Positions 1-10,747 of a stretch of DNA of 64,000 nt are shown here, piece by piece. Numbering within the stretch: the first letter of the stretch is position 1; the number at the start of each line of letters is the position of its first letter. The translations under genes and the position numbers were made by a program. The notes beneath the pieces were generated by a model, which did not search any database, was not told the DNA's origin, and saw nothing but the letters and a program-made list of their open reading frames with translations. Location: assembly GCF_036964665.1 (NCBI RefSeq), contig NZ_JBAMDA010000001.1, positions 1,364,001 through 1,428,000 of the forward strand, written 5' to 3'. Origin of the DNA: Nitrobacter sp. NHB1. Its GTDB lineage: Bacteria > Pseudomonadota > Alphaproteobacteria > Rhizobiales > Xanthobacteraceae.

Positions 1-305
1 GGCAGCGCGCCGGCATAGGTCAGAACCACCGCCATCTGCAGCAGCACACGGAAGAAGTCGCGGATGTTGTTGGCGCCGTGTTCGGCGAAGCTCTCGGCGC
101 AGTCGCCACCCTGCAGCAAAAACGCCTCGCCGTTTGCGACTCGGGCCAGGACTTTCTTCAGATTGCGCGCCTCACCGGCAAAAACCAGCGGCGGAAACGC
201 GGCAAGCTGCGCCTCGACTTCACCCAATGCCTTCGCATCCGGATAAACCGGGATCTGCTGCACCGGCTTGGTGCGCCAGCTATCGGGTGTCCACCGCTCG
301 GACAT
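1..305 (-). CDS. aroG: 3-deoxy-7-phosphoheptulonate synthase, class II (5' part)
   Basis: This is the N-terminal 101 codons of a class II (plant-type) DAHP synthase, which condenses phosphoenolpyruvate with erythrose 4-phosphate in the first step of the shikimate pathway in the cytoplasm. The gene runs off the left edge. The translation opens [19 protein letters not shown] and contains the class II signature [14 protein letters not shown] with its cysteine. The ATG at 305 has an AGGAG ribosome site about 8 nt upstream. It lies downstream of gor on the same strand, but 320 bp with a palindromic repeat separate them, so cotranscription is uncertain. Family assignment is secure; the paralogue letter is a convention. 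Confidence 0.9.
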   Translation of the reverse strand, partial: MSERWTPDSWRTKPVQQIPVYPDAKALGEVEAQLAAFPPLVFAGEARNLKKVLARVANGEAFLLQGGDCAESFAEHGANNIRDFFRVLLQMAVVLTYAGAL

Positions 306-337
306 GAGGTCAACTCCTGAGCAAAAACAGTCGCTTA

Positions 338-386
338 GAGCATGATCTCGAAAAGTGGGAACCGGTTTTCGGATAAGATCATGCTC
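338..386. repeat. palindromic repeat family A, copy 1
   Basis: The ends GAGCATGATCT and AGATCATGCTC form an 11-bp perfect inverted repeat around a core containing GAAAAGTGGGAACCGG and TTTCGGATAAG. Near-identical copies occur at 13669-13717 and, in the opposite orientation, at 53119-53167. This is a REP-like element of a kind widespread in Bradyrhizobiaceae intergenic DNA. Confidence 0.85.
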
Positions 387-405
387 AATCAAAAGGATAC
401 GGCTG

Positions 406-436
406 GAGTCTGATTCAATACAGTTGAATCAGACTC
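406..436. repeat. 13-bp perfect hairpin
   Basis: Positions 406-418 (GAGTCTGATTCAA) and 424-436 (TTGAATCAGACTC) are exact reverse complements with a 5-nt loop. It lies 3' of gor on the minus strand. It could act as a weak terminator for gor, but no T-run follows. It may instead be part of the adjoining palindromic element. Confidence 0.55.
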
Positions 437-625
437 TCTAGCTGGTCGTGAGGAGCCGGTATATATACAGGCTGGCCACGCTGCGCCAGTTGGAATTAAG
501 TCTTACCGTACAAGAGCTTGCGGCAAAAGCCGAATTCGTATTTGCGGAATTTCTGCCAGCACCGCGGGGCTCCGGCGAAAAGCTGGAGCCCGGCTTTGAT
601 GCCGTTAAAGCCGAACTAAAGCCTT

Positions 626-2011
626 TCACTCCGCCGCTTCACGCGCGTGGCGTGCGGTCGGCGTCCGCATCGTCACCAGTTCTTCGGCCGCCGTGGGATG
701 CAATGCCATCGTCGCGTCGAAGTCGGCCTTGGTCGCCTTCATCCTGATCGCAATACCGAGAACCTGCACCATCTCGGCGGCGCCATCGCCGACGATGTGG
801 CAACCCAGCACGCGATCCGTCGTCGCATCGACGACAAGCTTCATCAGGATACGGGTATCGCGACCGGACATTGTCGCCTTCATCGGCCGGAAGGTCGTCT
901 TGTAGATATCGACGTTGGTGAACTGCGCGCGCGCCTGCGCCTCGGTCAGGCCCACCGTGCCGACCTCGGGTTGCGAGAAGACCGCGGTCGGGATGTCCGC
1001 ATGATCCACGCGCGTGGGCTTGTTGCCGAACACCGTATCCGCAAACGCGTGGCCCTCGCGGATGGCAACCGGAGTCAGGTTGAAGCGATGCGTGACATCG
1101 CCGACCGCATGGATGTGCGGCACGTTGGTTTGCGAAAAGCCGTCAACGGCAATACCGCCGTTGTTCGGATTGATGGCGACGCCCGCGTTCTCGAGACCGA
1201 GATTTGCAACGTTGGGATGCCGGCCGATCGCAAACAGCACCTGATCGGAGGCAACGCTCGACCCATTCGACAAATGAGACGTGAATTCGTCGCCTTGCCG
1301 ATCGACCCTGTCGACGGTGCAGCCCGTCAGGACCGTGATGCCGTCTTTCTCCATCTCCGCGCGAACGTGCGCGCGAACATCGTCGTCGAAACCGCGCAGG
1401 ATATTGTCGCCGCGATAGATCAGCGTCACATCGCTGCCGAATCCGGCAAAGATGCAGGCAAACTCGAGCGCAATATATCCGCCGCCCTGAATCGCAATTC
1501 GTCTCGGCAACTCCGTGAGGTGAAACACCTCGTTGGAGGAGATCACATGTTCGATGCCGGGAATGGCCCGCCCGTGGTTGGGCGCGCCGCCCGTTGCGAT
1601 CAGAACATGCTTCGAGCGGACGGTTTCGCCCGTCGCCAGTCGCAGCGTGTGCGGATCCTCGAACACCGCCCTCGTCTTGACGATGCGCGCGCCCGCCTTC
1701 TCGGCATTGGAGGTATAGGCCGCCTCTAACCGGGCGATCTCCTTGTCCTTGTTGGCGATCAGCGTCGGCCAGTCGAACGTCGCGGACGGGATCGACCAGC
1801 CGAAACCGGCGGCATCCTCTATGTCGTGGCGGATGTGAGATCCATAGACAAGCAGCTTCTTCGGCACGCACCCCCGGATGACGCAGGTGCCGCCCATCCG
1901 GTACTCCTCGGCAATCATGACGCGCGCGCCATATCCGGCAGCGATGCGCGCAGCGCGCACGCCGCCCGATCCACCGCCGATGACGAACAGATCGACGTCG
2001 AAATCAGCCAT
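626..2011 (-). CDS. gor: glutathione-disulfide reductase
   Basis: This FAD/NADPH flavoenzyme of 461 aa reduces glutathione disulfide in the cytoplasm. Visible are the N-terminal FAD-binding GGGSGG (residues 12-17), the redox-active disulfide C43-x4-C48 in GGTCVIRGCVPKK, a second dinucleotide fold around GGGYIALEFA for NADPH, and the C-terminal HPTAAEE carrying the catalytic His-Glu pair. The length is typical. The DUF2059 gene ends 18 bp upstream, so gor is probably the last gene of an rpiA-DUF2059-gor unit. The redox motif resembles glutathione reductases more than mercuric or dihydrolipoyl relatives. Confidence 0.95.
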   Translation of the reverse strand: MADFDVDLFVIGGGSGGVRAARIAAGYGARVMIAEEYRMGGTCVIRGCVPKKLLVYGSHIRHDIEDAAGFGWSIPSATFDWPTLIANKDKEIARLEAAYTSNAEKAGARIVKTRAVFEDPHTLRLATGETVRSKHVLIATGGAPNHGRAIPGIEHVISSNEVFHLTELPRRIAIQGGGYIALEFACIFAGFGSDVTLIYRGDNILRGFDDDVRAHVRAEMEKDGITVLTGCTVDRVDRQGDEFTSHLSNGSSVASDQVLFAIGRHPNVANLGLENAGVAINPNNGGIAVDGFSQTNVPHIHAVGDVTHRFNLTPVAIREGHAFADTVFGNKPTRVDHADIPTAVFSQPEVGTVGLTEAQARAQFTNVDIYKTTFRPMKATMSGRDTRILMKLVVDATTDRVLGCHIVGDGAAEMVQVLGIAIRMKATKADFDATMALHPTAAEELVTMRTPTARHAREAAE

Positions 2012-2029
2012 GCCGGAGCTCGACCGAAC

Positions 2030-2539
2030 TCAGATTTCCTTGCCGCGCTTGCGCATTTCCGCGCGAAACGCTCCGTTCACCACGCCCGCGAACTGATGCG
2101 CCCAATTGTTCATGAATGCCATGCTGGCCTCGATCGCCTTGGGCTCCTGCGCGATCAACTTCTGCCCCAGCGGAGACTTGTAAAACGTGACCAGGTCCTT
2201 CAACTCCTGCTCGGTAAAATGGCTGGCATAAATCTTCGCCATGCCGTCACCGATCTCCTTTTCGCGGCCCGCCAGCGACTTGGCAACGATCAGAGCGACC
2301 TCGTTGAGATCCTTCTGATAGTTCAAGTTGGATTGAAGCAGCGTGGTCTTGGTCCGCTCGACCATGCCCGGAACGGCATTCGCGTACATCGCGTCCGCGT
2401 GCTTCAGCGTCAGAAGTTCCTTGGCCGAAGCGATTGCGGCGGCTGTCGGTTGCGCGGGCTTCTGAGCCTGAACGCTGCCTGAGAACACCAGCGCCACGGC
2501 AAGGCAAGCCGCCGGCAGAAACCTTGAAAGACCCTTCAT
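2030..2539 (-). CDS. DUF2059 domain secreted protein
   Basis: This protein of 169 aa has a Sec signal peptide (MKGLSRFLPAACLAVALVFS, cleavage near AQA-QKP) followed by a helical DUF2059 domain. DUF2059 proteins are periplasmic, of unknown function, and commonly sit between rpiA and gor in this bacterial family. The ATG at 2539 has AGGAG about 8 nt upstream and begins the signal peptide, so it is preferred over TTG codons further upstream. rpiA stops 22 bp upstream, indicating cotranscription. Only the localisation can be supported. Confidence 0.85.
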   Translation of the reverse strand: MKGLSRFLPAACLAVALVFSGSVQAQKPAQPTAAAIASAKELLTLKHADAMYANAVPGMVERTKTTLLQSNLNYQKDLNEVALIVAKSLAGREKEIGDGMAKIYASHFTEQELKDLVTFYKSPLGQKLIAQEPKAIEASMAFMNNWAHQFAGVVNGAFRAEMRKRGKEI

Positions 2540-2561
2540 CTCAATTCTCCTGGTTGCGGTG

Positions 2562-3260
2562 CTATCGCCGCTCAACAACGCGAATTCCCTGTGCGCCCGC
2601 TAACATCGCCACGCGCGCGAGGCCAATGAACAGGCCGTGCTCGACGACGCCAGGTATCGGATTCAACAGCCCGGCCAGATGGGATGCATCGGGTATTTGC
2701 CCGAGATGGGCATCGAAAATCCAGTGGCCGCCATCGGTGACGAAAGCATGGCCGTCAAGCCCCTTTCTGACGACCATTTGACCGGAAGCGCCGACTTTCG
2801 CAAACGCCTCGGTAATGGCACGTCGCGTCGCCGCGAGCCCGAAGGGAATGACTTCGATCGGCAGGGGGAAGCGGCCAAGCCCCGCCACCCACTTTGTCTC
2901 GTCCGCGATCACGATCATGCGCTCCGACGCCGCAGCCACGATCTTCTCGCGCAGAAGCGCCCCGCCGCCGCCCTTGACCAGATTCAAATCGGCGTCGATT
3001 TCGTCGGCGCCATCGACCGTCAGATCGAGCCGGTCGAGGTCGTCCAGCGTGGTTAGGGGAATGCCGCACCGCTCCGCATCGGCTCGCGTTGATTCGGAGG
3101 TCGGCACCCCAACAACCTTCAGCCCGTCCCGGACGCGCTCGCCCAGAAGCTCGACAAAATGCTTGGCGGTGGATCCCGTTCCAAGACCCAGCCTCATGCC
3201 GTCCTCGACGTATTCAAGGGCACGCGCCGCAGCCTGTCTTTTCAATGCATCCAACGTCAT
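2562..3260 (-). CDS. rpiA: ribose-5-phosphate isomerase A
   Basis: This protein of 232 aa interconverts ribose 5-phosphate and ribulose 5-phosphate in the pentose phosphate pathway. Family motifs are visible: the phosphate-binding [11 protein letters not shown] near the N-terminus, the catalytic DGADEID segment, and [11 protein letters not shown]. The ATG at 3260 gives [15 protein letters not shown] and a normal family length, with GAGG about 8 nt upstream. In-frame codons further upstream would add an unconserved arginine/proline-rich stretch. It is divergent from gph and likely heads an operon with the DUF2059 gene and gor. Confidence 0.95.
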   Translation of the reverse strand: MTLDALKRQAAARALEYVEDGMRLGLGTGSTAKHFVELLGERVRDGLKVVGVPTSESTRADAERCGIPLTTLDDLDRLDLTVDGADEIDADLNLVKGGGGALLREKIVAAASERMIVIADETKWVAGLGRFPLPIEVIPFGLAATRRAITEAFAKVGASGQMVVRKGLDGHAFVTDGGHWIFDAHLGQIPDASHLAGLLNPIPGVVEHGLFIGLARVAMLAGAQGIRVVERR

Positions 3261-3575
3261 CACGACCTCGATTTTGCGCAGCCGCGCCCTGTCCGGCGAG
3301 GCATTCCGGGGTGGTTCGGGAATTCGGTCAAGCGAACTCCGGACCCGCATCATAATTCTGTGGTTATGGGGTTGCTGGCGCCCCTTTTTGATTCCAAAGT
3401 TCGCGTCAAGGGGTGCCGCAAGGACAAGCGAACCCGGGAAGCCACCACATTAGCGTCGTTCCACCGTAAGGAACAGGGCAATCGGGCGTTTTCCGGACGT
3501 CTCGATTCCAGCACCCGACCAGATCCGCAAGTCGCCCTTGCATGTCCGGCGGGAGGCGGGTACCGATCCGCCATC
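3261..3575. other. divergent promoter region rpiA/gph
   Basis: This 315-bp spacer between divergent rpiA and gph must carry both promoters. No clear operator, RNA gene or repeat was recognised. The gph reading frame stays open leftward through it, but the predicted residues do not resemble a phosphatase and are treated as non-coding. Confidence 0.5.
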
Positions 3576-4274
3576 ATGACATCTTCCCCCCCTCCCATGG
3601 TCGTATTCGACCTCGACGGGACGCTGGTCGATACCGCGCCAGATCTCGCCGCCGCGCTCAACTTCGTTTTGGATCGTGAGGGTCTGCGCACGCTGCCGTT
3701 GCCGACGGCTCGCTCGATGATCGGCGCGGGGGTTCGCCGCATGATCGAACGCGGCCTCGAACATGAGGATCGCGCCGCGACGCCGGATGACGTCACGCGG
3801 ATGATGGGCGACTTCGTCGACTACTATACGGCGCATATCGCCGACGCATCGCGTCCGTTCGAGGGACTCATCGAGGCGCTCGACGACCTGTCGGCGCGAG
3901 GATACCGTTTCGCGGTCTGCACCAACAAGCTGGAACCGCTTGCCAAGCTGCTGCTTGACCAGTTGGGATTGAGTTCGCGGTTTTCTGCGATCTGCGGGGG
4001 CGATACCTTTGGCGTATCCAAACCGGATCCGGCGATTTTGCAGCAAACGGTCGCGCGCGCGGGCGGAAGCATGAAGGCCACCATCATGGTCGGCGATGCA
4101 GGCCCCGACATAGGGGTAGCGCGCCGGGCCGGGATTCCGGTCATTGGGGTCACGTTCGGCTATACCGAGGTCCCGATCGCGGAACTCAAACCCGATCGCC
4201 TCATCGGCCACATGAGGGAGCTGCCGGACGCCGTCGCCGCGCTACAGGCCGAGACGCTGAACGTAACCGGCTGA
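3576..4274 (+). CDS. gph: phosphoglycolate phosphatase (HAD family)
   Basis: This HAD hydrolase of 232 aa is predicted to dephosphorylate 2-phosphoglycolate, a by-product of DNA repair or of Rubisco oxygenation. Motif I, FDLDGTLVDTAPDL, carries the nucleophile Asp and general acid Asp. Motif II is CTNK, motif III includes the lysine of SKPDP, and motif IV is VGDAGPDI with the metal-binding aspartates. The ATG at 3576 follows a GGGAGG stretch at 3551-3556, which is rather distant; an ATG at about 3597 is an alternative. Other HAD sugar-phosphatase substrates cannot be excluded. Confidence 0.88.
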   Translation: MTSSPPPMVVFDLDGTLVDTAPDLAAALNFVLDREGLRTLPLPTARSMIGAGVRRMIERGLEHEDRAATPDDVTRMMGDFVDYYTAHIADASRPFEGLIEALDDLSARGYRFAVCTNKLEPLAKLLLDQLGLSSRFSAICGGDTFGVSKPDPAILQQTVARAGGSMKATIMVGDAGPDIGVARRAGIPVIGVTFGYTEVPIAELKPDRLIGHMRELPDAVAALQAETLNVTG

Positions 4275-4592
4275 TTTAGCTTATGGAATTCAACTCGTGG
4301 TTTGACATCCCGTGCGACCACGACGGCCGACCCTAACCCGGTGGTCCGTGAACTGCAGCCGGTGACGCCGCCGAAACCGGTGCAGAAAAGGCCACGCAAA
4401 CCGCGCGCACCCAAAGCGGCGGCGGCGTCGCCTTTCCCTAAACCAACCGCCGCTCCTGCGCCCGCCCCGGAGCATTAATTTCTTGCGCACCGCAGCAAAC
4501 CGTAACCCGGCGCATTGCGCATTGTATGGCAGCTACAACGCGCCTACATTGCAGGACAGTACCACTTACGCCGTTGCGACAAGGCAAATTGA
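4275..4592. other. gph-moaA spacer with coding-like tail
   Basis: This 318-bp spacer contains a coding-like Pro/Ala/Lys-rich stretch ending at 4478, listed separately. About 114 bp of ordinary sequence then precedes moaA. No RNA gene or terminator was recognised. Confidence 0.5.
4302..4478 (+). other. possible Pro/Ala/Lys-rich small ORF or gene remnant
   Basis: After the gph TGA (4272-4274) the same frame stays open for 67 codons to a TAA at 4476-4478. From about 4320 it reads as a low-complexity tail, for example PVTPPKPVQKRPRKPRAPK, ending APAPAPEH. Third positions are strongly G/C, as in real genes here. A TTG at 4302 is the only evident start and has no good ribosome site. It may be a small gene, a degraded C-terminus, or a readthrough extension of gph. 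No function is proposed. Confidence 0.25.
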
Positions 4593-5624
4593 ATGACCGG
4601 TTTTTCTACCCTCGCTGAGACTTCGGACTCCCGGAAAATGGTCGACCCGTATGGCCGGACCATCAGCTATTTGCGCGTGTCGGTCACGGATCGCTGCGAT
4701 CTTCGCTGCTTCTATTGCATGTCCGAAGACATGACGTTTTTGCCGAAGGCGGACCTGCTCACGCTGGAAGAACTCGATCGCCTGTGCTCGGCATTCATCG
4801 CCAAGGGCGTGCGCAAGCTGCGGCTGACTGGCGGCGAACCACTGGTTCGTCGCAACGTGATGTCGCTGATACGCTCCTTGTCCCGCCACCTCGGGACCGG
4901 GGCGCTCAACGAACTGACGCTCACGACAAACGGATCGCAATTGGCCCGTTTCGCGGCCGAGCTGAAGGATTGCGGCGTGCGGCGGATCAACGTGTCGCTC
5001 GATACGCTCGACCCGGCCAGGTTTCACGAGATCACGCGCTGGGGCGATATCCAGAAGGTCATGGCCGGCATCGATGCCGCGCAAGCCGCGGGCCTCGCCG
5101 TCAAGATCAATGCGGTCGCACTCAAAAACCTGAACGACCACGAAATTCCATCCCTGATGGAGTGGGCGCACGGCCGAGGCATGGCACTGACCCTCATCGA
5201 GGTCATGCCGATGGGCGATATCGGCGCGTCCCGCGCCGACCAGTATCTGCCGCTGTCCATGTTGCGCGCGCGGCTCGCCGGCCAGTACACCCTCACCGAC
5301 GTCGACGACAATACGGGCGGCCCCGCCCGCTACGTCAAGGTAAGCGAAACCGGTGGGAAGCTTGGCTTCATCACACCGATGACTCACAATTTCTGCGAAT
5401 CCTGCAACCGCGTCCGCATCACCTGTACGGGCACCCTGCATACCTGCCTCGGCCATGAAGACGCCTCGGACCTGCGGCGGCCGCTCCGCGCATCGGCCGG
5501 CGACGAGTTGCTGTATGAGACGATCGATCGCGCCATCGGCCTCAAGCCGAAAGGCCACGACTTCATCATCGACCGTCACAACCGTCCGAGCGTAAGCCGG
5601 CACATGAGCGTAACCGGCGGCTAG
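4593..5624 (+). CDS. moaA: GTP 3',8-cyclase (molybdenum cofactor biosynthesis)
   Basis: This radical-SAM enzyme of 343 aa, with MoaC, converts GTP toward cyclic pyranopterin monophosphate, the first step of molybdenum cofactor synthesis. The N-terminal cluster cysteines are C35, C39 and C42 (CDLRCFYC). The C-terminal GTP-binding cluster uses C268, C271 and C285 with the expected CxxC-x13-C spacing. The protein ends in the conserved GG dipeptide needed for activity. Its product would supply the molybdo-hydroxylase encoded at 36-39.8 kb. It appears monocistronic. Confidence 0.96.
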   Translation: MTGFSTLAETSDSRKMVDPYGRTISYLRVSVTDRCDLRCFYCMSEDMTFLPKADLLTLEELDRLCSAFIAKGVRKLRLTGGEPLVRRNVMSLIRSLSRHLGTGALNELTLTTNGSQLARFAAELKDCGVRRINVSLDTLDPARFHEITRWGDIQKVMAGIDAAQAAGLAVKINAVALKNLNDHEIPSLMEWAHGRGMALTLIEVMPMGDIGASRADQYLPLSMLRARLAGQYTLTDVDDNTGGPARYVKVSETGGKLGFITPMTHNFCESCNRVRITCTGTLHTCLGHEDASDLRRPLRASAGDELLYETIDRAIGLKPKGHDFIIDRHNRPSVSRHMSVTGG

Positions 5625-5883
5625 GCGGCAGCGCCTGTTTTCGTGACGGCCCGACCGCTCGACAAACCCCCAGAATATTACCAAACGTCCGATTGACGGC
5701 GGCAACGTCGCGCTGGAATGGTGCGCTTTATCGTAGCGCGTCCCGAAGGCCCGCTGCATTCTGGGGATGCGGCGAGGCCCGCAGTGGCACCATGAGGGAG
5801 ACGGTATCTGCGGCTTTTCGCGCGCGATGCAGGTTCGGGAGCCCGGCTTCCGCGATCGCGGTCGGTCGCCGCGAGGAGGTCTG

Positions 5884-6423
5884 ATGCGTCCGTTACTGGC
5901 TCTCAGCGCGGCCATCGACCAGCTCAATGAAAAGGTCGGATATGTCTGCAATATCCTGGTGCTGCTCGCCGTTCTGGTGAGCGCCGGCAATGCGATGGTC
6001 CGATATGCCTTCGATTACAGCTCCAATGGCTGGCTCGAATTGCAGTGGTACATGTTCGCCGTCCTCGTGATGTTCGGAGCGTCGTACACCTTCAAACGCA
6101 ACGAACATGTCCGCGTCGAGATCTTCTATATGTTCCTGTCCGAGCGCGGCAAGCTCTGGCTCGATCTCATAGGCACCCTTTTCCTTCTCATTCCGGCCTG
6201 CCTGTTGCTGAGCTATCTGTCGTGGCCGTTCTTCATGCAGTCCTACGCGGTCGGCGAAATATCCGGCAATGCCGGCGGTCTGGTCCGCTGGCCGATCAAA
6301 CTTGTCATCCCGGTCGGATTCGTCATGCTCGCGCTTCAAGGCGTCTCGGAAGTGATCAAGCGCGTCGCGGCGCTACTAGGCGTTGTCACGATCGACGCCA
6401 GGTACGAGAGACCGACTCAATGA
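5884..6423 (+). CDS. TRAP transporter small permease (DctQ family)
   Basis: This inner-membrane protein of 179 aa has four predicted transmembrane helices and is the small subunit of a tripartite ATP-independent periplasmic transporter. The start at 5884 has an excellent AGGAGG site 5 nt upstream. Its stop codon overlaps the start of the large permease gene, implying translational coupling. DctQ proteins support assembly or function of the DctM channel but carry no substrate information. The binding protein at 8164-9252 on the opposite strand is the likely partner. Confidence 0.88.
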   Translation: MRPLLALSAAIDQLNEKVGYVCNILVLLAVLVSAGNAMVRYAFDYSSNGWLELQWYMFAVLVMFGASYTFKRNEHVRVEIFYMFLSERGKLWLDLIGTLFLLIPACLLLSYLSWPFFMQSYAVGEISGNAGGLVRWPIKLVIPVGFVMLALQGVSEVIKRVAALLGVVTIDARYERPTQ

Positions 6424-8033
6424 TTACGCTCCAGATGATGCCGCCGATGATGTTCGGCGGCCTGGTTCTGGCGATGTTGATCGGCTTTCCGGTAGCCTTC
6501 ACACTGGCTGCGGTCGGACTCTCATTTGGTTTCCTCGCCATCCATCTTGGCTTCTTCGACCTGAATTTCCTTCAGGCCATTCCGGGGCGCGTGTTCGGCA
6601 GCGTGCTGTCCAACGAATTGTTACTCGCGATTCCGTTTTTCACGTTCATGGGATCGGTGCTCGAACGCTGTGGCCTCGCGGAGGACATGCTCGACTCGAT
6701 GGGCCAACTGTTCGGACCCATCCGCGGCGGTCTGGGATATTCGGTCATACTCGTCGGATTCATCCTCGGCGCCATCACCGGTACGGTCGCCGCTCAGGTG
6801 ATCGCCATGGCGCTCATCTCGATGCCCGTGATGATGCGGTACGGCTACAACATTCGCTACATCACGGGCGTGCTGGCGGCATCCGGCACCATCACCCAGC
6901 TCGTTCCGCCCTCCCTGGTGCTGATCGTTCTCGCCGACCAGCTCGGAAAGTCGGTCGGCGACATGTATCTCGGTGCCTGGGGGCCTTCGCTGTTCCAGAT
7001 CGTGCTGTTCGTCGGCTACACGTTCCTGCTCGGCCTCTTCAAACCCCATCATGTCCCCCCGGTGCCGAAGGAATTTCGCACGCTCACCGGCTGGCCGCTT
7101 TGGCGCAAGTGCCTGATGGGCATCATTCCCTCCGCCGTCCTGATCTTCGTCGTGCTCGGCACCATGATGATGGGGCTTGCGACGCCGACGGAAGCAGGTG
7201 CAATGGGCGCCGTGGGTGCTATCGTGCTGGCGGCCATTCACCACACGGATTTCAGCAGCACCGGCCGGAAATTCCTGATCGTCGGCGCGATCGCGGGCGG
7301 CATCGGCACGCTCGTCGGGATCTTCGTGCCCGAGGGACCGGTCTTCAAGATCGCGTTCGCCGTCACCTATCTCGCTGTCGTGTGGATCGGTCTGGAAGCC
7401 GTCCGCATTCCCGAGCTTCGCGACCTCATCAAACAGGCCTATCAATCGACAATGCGCCTCACCACCATGGTGACGTTCATCCTGATCGGCTCGACCTGTT
7501 TCTCCGTGGTGTTTCTCGGCGTATCCGGCGGCGAGTGGCTCGAACACCTGCTGACGTCGCTGCCGGGCGGCGCGTGGGGCTTTCTCGTCTTCATCAACGT
7601 CTTCATTTTCTTCCTGGCGTTCTTCCTCGATTTCTTCGAGATCGCCTTCATCATCCTGCCGATGATCGCGCCGGTGGCCCAGAAGCTTCTCGCTCCGATC
7701 GTCGGCGCGGACGCCGCCTTGATTTGGTTCGGCGTCATGATCTGCGTCAACATGCAGACCTCGTTCCTCCACCCTCCGTTCGGTTTCGCATTGTTCTACC
7801 TGCGCGGCGTCGCGCCGCGCGAGGTCAAGAGCTCCGACATCTACTGGGGCGCCATGCCCTGGATCGGATTGCAGGTCATCATGGTCGTTCTTGTCATCGC
7901 GTTCCCCGCGACGGTGACGAGCCTGCTCAGCAAACCGACGACTGTCGATCTCAACAAGATCAAGATCGAGGTCCCCGATATCGAGATGGCACCGCTCGAT
8001 TTCGGTCCCGGGCCGAAACACGGCAATAACTGA
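6420..8033 (+). CDS. TRAP transporter large permease (DctM family)
   Basis: This polytopic inner-membrane protein of 537 aa carries out ion-driven solute uptake together with DctQ and a periplasmic binding protein. Typical DctM stretches are visible, including GAITGTVAAQVIAM and TITQLVPPSLVLIVLADQL near the N-terminus and FFLDFFEIAFIILP in the C-terminal half. It is about 100 residues longer than the common 425-residue DctM, with extra membrane segments in the middle and a charged C-terminal tail. The ATG at 6420 overlaps the dctQ stop by 4 bp. Confidence 0.9.
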   Translation: MITLQMMPPMMFGGLVLAMLIGFPVAFTLAAVGLSFGFLAIHLGFFDLNFLQAIPGRVFGSVLSNELLLAIPFFTFMGSVLERCGLAEDMLDSMGQLFGPIRGGLGYSVILVGFILGAITGTVAAQVIAMALISMPVMMRYGYNIRYITGVLAASGTITQLVPPSLVLIVLADQLGKSVGDMYLGAWGPSLFQIVLFVGYTFLLGLFKPHHVPPVPKEFRTLTGWPLWRKCLMGIIPSAVLIFVVLGTMMMGLATPTEAGAMGAVGAIVLAAIHHTDFSSTGRKFLIVGAIAGGIGTLVGIFVPEGPVFKIAFAVTYLAVVWIGLEAVRIPELRDLIKQAYQSTMRLTTMVTFILIGSTCFSVVFLGVSGGEWLEHLLTSLPGGAWGFLVFINVFIFFLAFFLDFFEIAFIILPMIAPVAQKLLAPIVGADAALIWFGVMICVNMQTSFLHPPFGFALFYLRGVAPREVKSSDIYWGAMPWIGLQVIMVVLVIAFPATVTSLLSKPTTVDLNKIKIEVPDIEMAPLDFGPGPKHGNN

Positions 8034-8105
8034 ATCATTAATGCGAGTCGGAAAGAGTTCTCCGAAGAGAACGATCGGCGACGAGCGGGAGTGACGGAAC
8101 GACGT

Positions 8106-8129
8106 CCGGCTTTTTTTTGCGAAAGCCGG
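8106..8129. terminator. possible bidirectional terminator hairpin
   Basis: The arms CCGGCTTT (8106-8113) and AAAGCCGG (8122-8129) form an 8-bp stem between the convergent dctM and binding-protein genes. The T-run lies partly inside the hairpin rather than after it, so the call is tentative; position supports it. Confidence 0.4.
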
Positions 8130-8163
8130 GCGCCCCGGCGCTGACAGTCTACGACTTGCGCGA

Positions 8164-9616
<1,453 letters not shown>

Positions 9617-10747
9617 CTATGCTGCGGCGGTCGCACCCTGGAGCCGGTCGCGGATACGTCCGGCAATGACGCGATAGATCGCCGTGTGCGGTCCGTCAGG
9701 TTCGCTCTCCACCACCGGATGACCCGAATCGGATGTCTCGCGAATCGACATGTGAAGCGGGATTTCGCCCAGAAACGGCACCCCCAGCCGTTCCGCCTCC
9801 TGTCGCGCGCCGCCGTGGCCAAAAATATCGCTTCGCGTCCCGCAATGCGGACACTGAAAGAAACTCATGTTTTCGACAATGCCGAGAACCGGCACATTGA
9901 CTTTTCTGAACATCGCCAGCCCGCGCCGCGCGTCGATCAGCGATAAATCCTGCGGCGTCGAAACGATGACGGCGCCCTTGAGCGGCACGGTCTGAGCCAG
10001 CGTCAGTTGCGCATCGCCGGTCCCAGGCGGCATGTCCACGACCAGAACGTCGAGTTCGCCCCAGGCGACATCCCGCAGCATCTGCCTGATCGCGGACGTC
10101 ACCATCGGACCGCGCCAGATCATTGCGCTTTCTTCCTCGACCAGAAAGCCGACCGACATGATCGCGAGGCCAAAACGCCCGATCGGGACCATCTTCTTGT
10201 CGTCGTTCAAATGCGGCTTTTCCCGAATACCGGTCAGTCTCGGTATCGAGGGCCCATAGATATCGGCATCGAGCAGACCGACGCGCAGGCCGTGATCGCG
10301 CAGGCCCAGCGCGAGATTGAGCGCGGTAGTCGATTTGCCGACGCCGCCCTTGCCGGATGCAACGGCAATGACAGCGGCAACTCCGGGAATATCCGCCTGT
10401 CGCGCCATCGGCGAACCTGCCGCCGGATTTTGCGGCGTGCGATGTGTCGACACAGGAGGAATCCCCTGCGCCGACCGTCGCGGCGGAGCGGCGCTGCCCG
10501 GCTTGCGTTCGGCGGTCAAGGCGACCATCGCAACCGACACTCCCGGGATCGCGCGGACGGCCACCTCTGCCTGGGCGCAAACGTCCTCCCATGCCCGGAT
10601 CTCCGACGCCTCAACGTTGATGGAGAAAAACACCTTGTCGCCGTTGACAACGATCTCCGACAGAACGTCGGCGCCGGTCAGTGCCACACCGCGGGGAGAG
10701 AGGACGCCGGCCAGTCGATCGAGAACCTGTTGCGGTGTTACGTTCAA
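9617..10747 (-). CDS. mrp: Mrp/ApbC-family Fe-S cluster carrier ATPase
   Basis: This cytoplasmic P-loop ATPase of 376 aa belongs to the Mrp/NBP35 family, which carries or assembles Fe-S clusters for target apoproteins. An N-terminal MIP18-like domain spans residues 1-85, followed by a variable proline-rich linker. The deviant Walker A, GKGGVGKST, lies at about residues 132-140. The CPHC motif near residue 295 would bridge an Fe-S cluster in the dimer. The TTG at 10747 is chosen because GGAGAG lies 6 nt upstream and the protein then opens MNVTPQQVLDRL. A GTG at 10768 is possible. Confidence 0.9.
   Translation of the reverse strand: MNVTPQQVLDRLAGVLSPRGVALTGADVLSEIVVNGDKVFFSINVEASEIRAWEDVCAQAEVAVRAIPGVSVAMVALTAERKPGSAAPPRRSAQGIPPVSTHRTPQNPAAGSPMARQADIPGVAAVIAVASGKGGVGKSTTALNLALGLRDHGLRVGLLDADIYGPSIPRLTGIREKPHLNDDKKMVPIGRFGLAIMSVGFLVEEESAMIWRGPMVTSAIRQMLRDVAWGELDVLVVDMPPGTGDAQLTLAQTVPLKGAVIVSTPQDLSLIDARRGLAMFRKVNVPVLGIVENMSFFQCPHCGTRSDIFGHGGARQEAERLGVPFLGEIPLHMSIRETSDSGHPVVESEPDGPHTAIYRVIAGRIRDRLQGATAAA

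Larger units (their letters stand above)
306..625. other. intergenic region with repeats
   Basis: This 320-bp stretch between the gor stop and the DAHP synthase start holds a palindromic repeat (338-386) and a 13-bp hairpin (406-436). No convincing gene was seen in the remaining 190 bp on either strand. The promoter of the DAHP synthase gene should lie near its left end, but no clear -35/-10 pair was recognised. Confidence 0.6.

Noticed and set aside
647-1729. Long open frame on the plus strand opposite gor
   Set aside because: It is the complement of a strongly conserved flavoenzyme gene, its translation is Arg/His-rich without family features, and such antisense frames are usual in GC-rich DNA.
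3327-3337. GTTCGCTTGAC word shared (inverted) with 42490-42500
   Set aside because: Similarity stops outside the 11-mer and no palindrome surrounds either copy; chance is likely at this length in 64 kb.
4479-4592. Possible molybdenum-cofactor riboswitch upstream of moaA
   Set aside because: The leader is short and I could not find the characteristic paired elements; no support beyond position.
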